This document shows, piece after piece, positions 13,913 to 18,107 of a DNA stretch of 18,107 bases; position 1 is the first letter of the stretch, and every line of letters begins with the position of its first letter. Under the pieces are notes generated by a model. It did not search any database. It was given only the letters and a program-made list of their open reading frames with translations, and was not told where the DNA came from. The DNA is from Methanosarcinales archaeon (GTDB lineage Archaea > Halobacteriota > Syntropharchaeia > Alkanophagales > Methanospirareceae): the NCBI GenBank assembly GCA_030665925.1, contig DAOUYX010000008.1, positions 1-18,107 on the forward strand. Reading direction: 5' to 3'. The position numbers and the translations under genes were made by a program.

Positions 13913-14098
13913 ATGCGGAAGTGGTTAATAAAATGGTTCTTTATGTCGGAGAGCAAGGAGGAGCTGGTTCAGCCTTTTACCGAGGCTGACATGAAAACCA
14001 GAGGAGGAATAGCACGTCTGATAGTTGCAGGGGTCCTTCTGGTGGTATCTGCAGCGTTTTTTGCATTTATGGTTTTAGTAGGTATAGGTATAATGTGA
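13913..14098 (+). CDS. Small one-TM membrane protein closing the antiporter operon
   Basis: A 61-residue frame with an excellent ribosome site (GAGGTGAT at 13903-13910, 2 bases before ATG 13913; core GGTGAT, effective spacing about 5-8). The N-terminal half is polar with a hydrophobic/basic start (MRKWLIKWFFM) and an acidic middle; residues about 34-60 form one strong TM helix (LIVAGVLLVVSAAFFAFMV). I recognise no family. It lies 71 bases past subunit 4 on the same strand, so it may be a small subunit of the complex; a weak hairpin CTCGT-N7-ACGAG lies in the gap. Confidence 0.65.
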   Translation: MRKWLIKWFFMSESKEELVQPFTEADMKTRGGIARLIVAGVLLVVSAAFFAFMVLVGIGIM

Positions 14099-14186
14099 TT
14101 CGGCTGGAATCTGGAGGACAGTGGAACATAAGAAGATACCCTGGAGAAGTTCCGATATTTAGTATGGGGGTTGTCTCCTTAATGTT

Positions 14187-14279
14187 TTATTTTTGCAGTA
14201 TTTTTCTCAACAGCTCTATTCCTCCTCGCCTCTGATACGAATTCTTGTCTCTTCGATTTTCGTCAATCGTAAACTTCAC
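14187..14279 (-). pseudogene. Probable remnant of a DUF5615 PIN-like toxin
   Basis: A GTG at 14279-14277 overlaps the stop of the DUF433 gene and begins VKFTIDEN, which resembles the MKFLxDEN start of DUF5615 PIN-like toxins that usually follow DUF433 antitoxins. The similarity ends there: the frame continues with a basic stretch and IELLRKILQK, then stops after 30 residues instead of about 110. No continuation is seen in the other frames in the remaining 90 bases before the antiporter operon end. I read it as a decayed toxin gene; a chance match of seven residues is the alternative. Confidence 0.4.
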
Positions 14280-14515
14280 TGCTCCGCTCCTGCTGCAATG
14301 GGAACAAGGCACTCCTTGGTTAATTCAGCAGCATAGGCAATAGCTGCCTGAATATCCTCCGGCGTCAGAGAAGGATAGCTTTTAAAAATATCTTCCTGAC
14401 TAACACCAGCGGCAAGATTGTCCAAAATCACGGAAATCATGATACGTGTTCCTCTGATACACGCTTTCCCATGGCAAATCTTGAGGTCAACGGAGATACG
14501 TTCAAAAAGATTCAT
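14276..14515 (-). CDS. DUF433-type antitoxin
   Basis: The 79-residue product matches the DUF433 family (COG2442): an N-terminal ISVDLKICHGKACIRGTRI, then the helical part SVILDNLAAGVSQEDIFKSYPSL and the TPEDIQAAIAYAAEL helix. DUF433 proteins are small HTH-containing antitoxins normally paired with a DUF5615 PIN-like ribonuclease. GGGGTGAT lies 9 bases upstream of ATG 14515. The expected toxin frame starts right at its stop codon but is cut short (see the next element on this strand), so this is probably an orphan antitoxin. Confidence 0.85.
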   Translation of the reverse strand: MNLFERISVDLKICHGKACIRGTRIMISVILDNLAAGVSQEDIFKSYPSLTPEDIQAAIAYAAELTKECLVPIAAGAEQ

Positions 14516-14589
14516 GGTTTATTTATCACCCCTCTACACTCATCAGCCTTTTATTCATTCTAAATTTTCATTATTATGAGTGATGATAT

Positions 14590-14606
14590 CTATAAATATA
14601 AATAAT
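14590..14606. promoter_or_regulatory. AT-rich TATA region between the antitoxin and the small 61-aa gene
   Basis: CTATAAATATAAATAAT reads as TATA boxes in both directions. To the right it predicts a start near 14620, 30 bases before an ATG at 14652 and about 80 before the one at 14698. To the left it predicts a leader of about 50 bases for the antitoxin. Confidence 0.4.
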
Positions 14607-14697
14607 TTGGTGGAATTTAGACATTGATCTTTTTTACGAGAGGAAGAAAAGATGACAAAAACGAAGGAACTGCCTCCACTGATCGAGGAACTGGAGT

Positions 14698-14883
14698 ATG
14701 GAAAGCATATATTATCGAATCAAAGGAGGTCTACAAGTAGAATCTAATCTATCAGAGCTTATTGAAGAGGTTGAACTCAACACGAAGATTCAGATCGTAG
14801 GAAGGGAAGTTGAGATACCTGTTGGAAAATTTGTCTATGAGAAACTTAAGGGGAAGAAGATAAAATTTGTGGCGAAGCAATAA
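14698..14883 (+). CDS. Small protein of unknown function
   Basis: A 61-residue frame with no recognised family: MESIYYRIKGGLQVES, then an amphipathic helix (SNLSELIEEVELN), a beta-like segment (TKIQIVGREVEIPVG), and a basic end (EKLKGKKIKFVAKQ). GAGG (14685-14688) lies 9 bases before the ATG. A competing frame, ATG 14652 to TAA at 14745-14747 (31 residues, with GAGAGGA before it), overlaps its beginning in another frame. Either the short frame is a leader peptide or a single base change has separated two parts of one gene. It could also be a cytosolic antitoxin-sized protein, but that is a guess from neighbourhood only. Confidence 0.45.
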   Translation: MESIYYRIKGGLQVESNLSELIEEVELNTKIQIVGREVEIPVGKFVYEKLKGKKIKFVAKQ

Positions 14884-14940
14884 AATATGTAAGTGTCCTC
14901 ATCAGGTTCCATTGCCCACACATCTAAACCTCGCAGAAGA

Positions 14941-14949
14941 ATATTTATA
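14941..14949 (+). promoter_or_regulatory. TATA box ahead of the histidine kinase operon
   Basis: ATATTTATA at 14941-14949 predicts a start near 14968-14975. An ATG at 14971 falls exactly there but its frame closes after seven codons; the kinase frame opens to ATG 15054, which would leave a leader of about 80 bases. Confidence 0.45.
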
Positions 14950-15053
14950 GTAGCTACCTATAATAATAAAATGGCTAATGTGCGGCGCATATAAGAAGTG
15001 AAGAATACGAAGCCGCTGACCTTCACCTGTACGGTAACGAACCCGAAGGCGAG

Positions 15054-16979
15054 ATGCAAAAGCGGGAAACGAAGAAGACGAAAATGATCGAAAGAGGCAG
15101 AGAGGAGGAAAGGGATTACTTCCTAAGAATACTAGACATCATTGAAGAAACAGTTTTCGTGATTGACCGAGATTTGAGAATATTAGATTTGAGCAAGGGG
15201 TGTTTAAATAAAATTAGAAATGGAGTGGAAAGGGAAGTAGCAATTGGAAAAGGATGTTATGAGGGTTTGTGGGGATTGGAAGAGGTTTGTGAAAGTTGTC
15301 CCGTTCATTCTGTTTTTGAGAAGGGCGAAGCCGCTCGCACGGAACGGTTTTTCTCTCTACCAGATGGCACGAATAGATATTTTGACATCGAATGGATTCC
15401 GGTTTTTGATGAGCACGGAGAAGTGACACGGGTAATTGGCGATATAAGAGACATTACCAAGCGCAAGGAGGCAGAGGAGAAGCTCGCAGAAATCGTTGAT
15501 GGCTCGTCCATTCCCACATTCGTAATCAATAATGAGCATAAAATTACTCACTGGAACACCGCAGTTGAATCCTTAACGGGATTAAAAAGAGAAGAAGTAG
15601 TTGGGACTGACAGGCAATGGATGGCATTTTATGCTGAGAAGAGGCCTGTTATGGCTGATTTGATCGCAGATAAAGCGCCGGCGAGTAAATTCAAAGATTG
15701 GTATGGGGACAAATATAAAATGTCATCTTTAATTGAAGGCGCTTACGAAGCTATAGATTTCTTTCCCCCACTGGGAGAAGAAGGTAAATGGCTCTTATTC
15801 ACCGCAGCGCCATTGAAAGACTCTGAAGGAACGGTTATTGGAGCAATGGAAACATTGCAGGACATCACGGAGCGCAAGGAGGCTGAGGAGGAATTAAAGA
15901 ATGCTGAGGAGCAATGCAGGACGATCTTCGAGCACGTTCTCACTCCGTTGTGTCTAATTGAGGAGGACGATACAATATCCACAGTTAATAAAGAATTTGA
16001 GACTTTGAGTGGGTATTCGAGAGAAGAAGCGGTGGGGAAGAAGTGGACTGAATTTGTTGCTCCCGAAGATTTGGAAAAAGTAATGAATTGCTACCACAAT
16101 GAGAAAAAAGAAGAGCTACCATGCTGCGGATTCAAGTTCGTTGGCCGGGAGGGGGATATAACGGATGTAAAAGTTAGCATAGAGCATATTCCAAGGAGAA
16201 AAATTAGAGTTGCTTCCCTGATGGACCTCACGAAGCTAAAAAGAGAGGAAGAACTATGTGCAATATGTGAAAAACTCAAAGAACTGGATGATATGAAGAA
16301 GAACTTCCTCAATGCTGCTTACCATGAGCTTCGGTCCCCTCTCACTCCAATCGTGGGCTATGCCAGTCTGCTGAAATGTGATGAACTCGGTGATAAACAG
16401 CGGGATTACGTTAGTAATATAGAGAAGTATGCGGAGCAACTTAAGGGGCAGATAAATCGAATGCTCGAACTCGCACGTATTGACGGTGGGGAGATCGCGA
16501 TGACTTTGGAAGATGTGTCAATACCGGGAATTGTAAATGACGTGGTAAAGAGTTTTAAACCGCTGTGGAATGATAAAGAGCAAATGATCACCACGCATGT
16601 CCCGGAGGGAATAGTAGTTCGAGGCGATAAGCAGAAGATAATTGCTATATTTACTAATTTGATATTAAATGCAATCAAATATACAAATGAGGGAGGGAGA
16701 ATAGACATCATGGTTGAGGATAGGGGGGAGGATATCCGTGTTTGTGTCGCGGATACCGGGATAGGAATTCCGGAGAAGCATTTGCCAAAGATTTTCGAGC
16801 GGTTTTTTATGGTCAATACATCTCTGACCAGGAAGTCAGAGAGTCTTGGTCTGGGCTTATCCATCGTGAAAGAGTATGTGAAGCTGCATGGTGGGCGTAT
16901 ATGGGCTACGAGCGAGCCTGGAAAGGGCTCGAAGTTCTTCTTCACACTATCAAAGAAAGGAGAAATAAGGGGGCGATAA
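15054..16979 (+). CDS. Soluble PAS-domain sensor histidine kinase
   Basis: The 641-residue kinase has no TM segment, so it should sense in the cytosol. PAS1 spans about residues 22-140 and contains Cys68, Cys79 and Cys82 in a C-x10-C-x2-C-P pattern; PAS2 is about 143-280; PAS3 about 283-400. Each of the first two ends in an I-T-(K/E)-RKEAEE linker coil. The dimerisation domain has the phosphorylated His424 in AAYHELRSPLTPI. The ATP-binding domain shows the N box (N535, N539 in NLILNAIKYT), G1 (ADTGIGIP, D567), F box (IFERFF) and G2 (LGLGLSIV). It should autophosphorylate on His424 and pass phosphate to the receiver encoded next. A CAIC pair (402-405) lies just before the dimerisation helix. 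ATG 15054 is the first usable start, though the frame upstream looks coding-like for about 25 codons. Confidence 0.92.
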   Translation: MQKRETKKTKMIERGREEERDYFLRILDIIEETVFVIDRDLRILDLSKGCLNKIRNGVEREVAIGKGCYEGLWGLEEVCESCPVHSVFEKGEAARTERFFSLPDGTNRYFDIEWIPVFDEHGEVTRVIGDIRDITKRKEAEEKLAEIVDGSSIPTFVINNEHKITHWNTAVESLTGLKREEVVGTDRQWMAFYAEKRPVMADLIADKAPASKFKDWYGDKYKMSSLIEGAYEAIDFFPPLGEEGKWLLFTAAPLKDSEGTVIGAMETLQDITERKEAEEELKNAEEQCRTIFEHVLTPLCLIEEDDTISTVNKEFETLSGYSREEAVGKKWTEFVAPEDLEKVMNCYHNEKKEELPCCGFKFVGREGDITDVKVSIEHIPRRKIRVASLMDLTKLKREEELCAICEKLKELDDMKKNFLNAAYHELRSPLTPIVGYASLLKCDELGDKQRDYVSNIEKYAEQLKGQINRMLELARIDGGEIAMTLEDVSIPGIVNDVVKSFKPLWNDKEQMITTHVPEGIVVRGDKQKIIAIFTNLILNAIKYTNEGGRIDIMVEDRGEDIRVCVADTGIGIPEKHLPKIFERFFMVNTSLTRKSESLGLGLSIVKEYVKLHGGRIWATSEPGKGSKFFFTLSKKGEIRGR

Positions 16980-16980
16980 A

Positions 16981-17370
16981 ATGCGGAAGAAGAGGGTATT
17001 GATTGTAGAAGATGCGCCGTATATGCGAGAAATGATGGTTGAGATGTTGAACCATGCGAAGGATAGATACGAAGTGGTGGGCTTCGCCACCAATGGTAAG
17101 GAAGGCGTGGAGAAATATAGAGAGTTGAAGCCCGATCTCGTTACCATGGACCTGGTAATGGAGGAAATGGATGGCATTCAAGCGATCAAAAAGATAAAAC
17201 AGGAGGACCCAAATGCCTTGATACTCGTCGTCACCGCAATGGACACGCCCGAGAACAGGAATATGGCGATGGATGCGGGAGCTGATGGATACCTCTGGAA
17301 ACCCTTCACAATAAATAACCTGTTAGACGTGCTTGAAAGGATGTTTGGCAAGGATAAATCAGGATGGTAG
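16981..17370 (+). CDS. CheY-like single-domain response regulator
   Basis: The 129-residue protein is a stand-alone receiver: acidic pair E10-D11, phospho-acceptor D57 in LVTMDLVMEEMDG, Thr85 in VVTAMD, and Lys107 in LWKPF, all in the expected places. It has no output domain. It begins 1 base after the kinase stop, with GGGGGCGAT as ribosome site, and overlaps the next gene by 7 bases, so kinase, receiver and DNA-binding protein are made together. The likely scheme is transfer of phosphate from the kinase to D57, which then changes its interaction with a partner, possibly the winged-helix protein. Confidence 0.93.
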   Translation: MRKKRVLIVEDAPYMREMMVEMLNHAKDRYEVVGFATNGKEGVEKYRELKPDLVTMDLVMEEMDGIQAIKKIKQEDPNALILVVTAMDTPENRNMAMDAGADGYLWKPFTINNLLDVLERMFGKDKSGW

Positions 17371-17669
17371 AAGAAGGAAGGGTTGAGGAAATATTGCGCT
17401 CGCTCAGAAGAAGCAGGGTAAGAACAGAGGTTATAATGTATCTATATAAAATCTATCCGAGGGCATCGTATCCCGCGGAGATGTCAAGGAACATCGGGGT
17501 GGATCCCACAAATATACTCGGTGGATTACGGGGGATGGGCAACCGATTCGATGAGTCAAATTCACTACTTAAGATGGGGCTCGTGGAAAAGGTAGAGCGA
17601 GATAACGTGGCATACTATCGCCTATCAGAACCCGGAAAGGGATTGATAGAGAGCCTGAAGTTGGTTTAG
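17364..17669 (+). CDS. Winged-helix DNA-binding protein of the two-component operon
   Basis: This 101-residue protein has a winged helix-turn-helix: helix RTEVIMYLYKIYP (about 20-32), SYPAEMSRNIGVDPTNILGGL (about 35-55, helix-turn-helix; quoted in parts: PAEMSRNIGV, TNILGGLRGM), then LLKMGLVEKVE (about 68-78) and a YYRLSEPGKGLIESL wing and C-terminal helix. It resembles archaeal predicted regulators in the ArsR/MarR-like superfamily; I cannot name a closer family. Its start overlaps the receiver gene by 7 bases. Since the receiver lacks an output domain, this protein is a natural candidate for a detached output module, which is an inference from gene order. Confidence 0.8.
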   Translation: MVEEGRVEEILRSLRRSRVRTEVIMYLYKIYPRASYPAEMSRNIGVDPTNILGGLRGMGNRFDESNSLLKMGLVEKVERDNVAYYRLSEPGKGLIESLKLV

Positions 17670-17672
17670 CTT

Positions 17673-17839
17673 GACTTTGTCGCATTTCAAACTTACCGCA
17701 GAGAACGTTGAATTAGAGGTTTAGTTTATTAGCGGTTCAGCTCGTTAGCTAAACCTCCAAACCTACATCCTCTGCGTTCTCCGTGAACTCTGCGGTTGAT
17801 CTGGCAATGTCCAGTTAGCTTTTTGCGGAGAACAAAGTC
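17673..17839. repeat. Nested palindromic intergenic repeat
   Basis: Three concentric inverted repeats are visible: GACTTTGT (17673-17680) with ACAAAGTC (17832-17839); ACCGCAGAG (17695-17703) with CTCTGCGGT (17788-17796); and GAGGTTTAG (17716-17724) with CTAAACCTC (17749-17757). All arms are perfect. An extra small hairpin CTGG-N6-CCAG lies at 17801-17814. The CCGCAGAG...CTCTGCGTTCTC wording resembles dispersed repeats seen between genes in many environmental genomes. It contains no credible gene. It may also serve as terminator of the two-component operon. Confidence 0.7.
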
Positions 17840-17845
17840 GAAAAG

Positions 17846-17881
17846 TATTTATAAAGGTAAAAACCGAAAAGCTTTTTAATA
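17846..17881 (+). promoter_or_regulatory. Tandem TATA boxes before the right-edge gene
   Basis: TATTTATAAA (17846-17855) and TTTTAATA (17874-17881) are each preceded by a BRE-like CGAAAAG (17839-17845 and 17865-17871). They predict transcript starts near 17876 and 17903, both ahead of the ATG at 17940. Confidence 0.5.
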
Positions 17882-17882
17882 C

Positions 17883-17910
17883 ATGTGTACTTACATATAC
17901 AGGTGCACAT
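17883..17910. promoter_or_regulatory. Operator-like dyad ATGTGTAC-N12-GTGCACAT
   Basis: The arms match at 7 of 8 positions and lie directly after the second TATA box, over the predicted start site. This is the classic place for an archaeal repressor. The nearby winged-helix protein is one candidate binder, without direct evidence. Confidence 0.4.
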
Positions 17911-17939
17911 ATATAGCCGGAAAAAAAGAGGTAATTTAG

Positions 17940-18107
17940 ATGATAAAAAAAGGGAATAAGGTTGTTAGTGCGTGGAGAGGATTCAGTGAGGATCCTGTGC
18001 TTGCAACGAGGGCGATGGTGGATTTAGCGGGTGCGAAGTTGCTCGGGTGTTTCAATCCCGAATACAGGAAATATGAGCGGGATTTGGAAGAGCTTAAAAA
18101 AATACAT
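17940..18107 (+). CDS. Unrecognised protein, N-terminal fragment (cut by window edge)
   Basis: An open frame begins at ATG 17940 with AGAGGTA about 7 bases upstream and runs off the right end, giving 56 residues. The start reads MIKKGNKVVSAWRGF, followed by a possible helix DPVLATRAMVDLAGAKLL and a charged helix (PEYRKYERDLEELKKIH). There is no signal peptide or TM segment. The family cannot be told from this part. Confidence 0.7.
   Translation, partial: MIKKGNKVVSAWRGFSEDPVLATRAMVDLAGAKLLGCFNPEYRKYERDLEELKKIH

Noticed and set aside
16406..16945. 179-codon minus-strand frame
   Set aside because: Antisense to the histidine kinase catalytic region; no motifs and no start signals.

Overview
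The window is archaeal. It carries H/ACA RNP protein Gar1, a TFB-family transcription factor, the wybutosine enzyme Taw3, TATA boxes preceded by BRE-like purine stretches, and Shine-Dalgarno motifs of the GAGGTGA type. The gene mix (large Mrp-type antiporter cluster, PAS-rich soluble histidine kinase with a free receiver and a separate winged-helix protein, moderate GC) fits an uncultivated euryarchaeote / Halobacteriota of the methanogen-ANME group. ANME-1 (Methanophagales) is my best guess, but it is an impression and not something the sequence proves.

Layout. 1-148: start of a secreted protein on the minus strand, cut by the left edge. 299-1126: membrane-anchored Lon-type Ser/Lys protease without an ATPase. 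1224-2202: gar1 and a TFB homologue that lacks the zinc ribbon. 2375-3148: hisA. 3287-3359 (minus): tRNA-Asn(GUU), followed by a structured three-way-junction sequence. 3491-4069 (minus): taw3.

4174-14098 is one co-directional block of about 10 kb encoding an Mrp/Mbh-type membrane ion-translocation complex: mrpF, mrpG, mrpE, an MbhD-like (DUF4040) subunit, an MbhE-like subunit with a large hydrophilic insert, mrpB, mrpC, and then four large NuoL/M/N-type antiporter subunits (502, 513, 603 and 502 aa). An unrecognised four-TM protein is nested among these four, and a one-TM small protein closes the block. Neighbouring genes overlap or nearly touch, so it is very probably one operon. No hydrogenase, F420H2 dehydrogenase or other redox module is present in the window, so the complex looks like a stand-alone cation/proton antiporter, or the membrane half of a larger machine encoded elsewhere. 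Four antiporter-type subunits is more than the two of Mrp (MrpA, MrpD) or the three of complex I, and is the most interesting feature here.

14187-14515 (minus): a DUF433-type antitoxin followed by what looks like a 30-codon remnant of its DUF5615 toxin. 14698-14883: an unrecognised small protein. 15054-17669: a two-component module, with a three-PAS soluble histidine kinase, a CheY-like receiver and a winged-helix DNA-binding protein in one tight operon. 17670-17839: a nested palindromic repeat. 17940-18107: start of an unrecognised gene with tandem promoters and an operator-like dyad, cut by the right edge.
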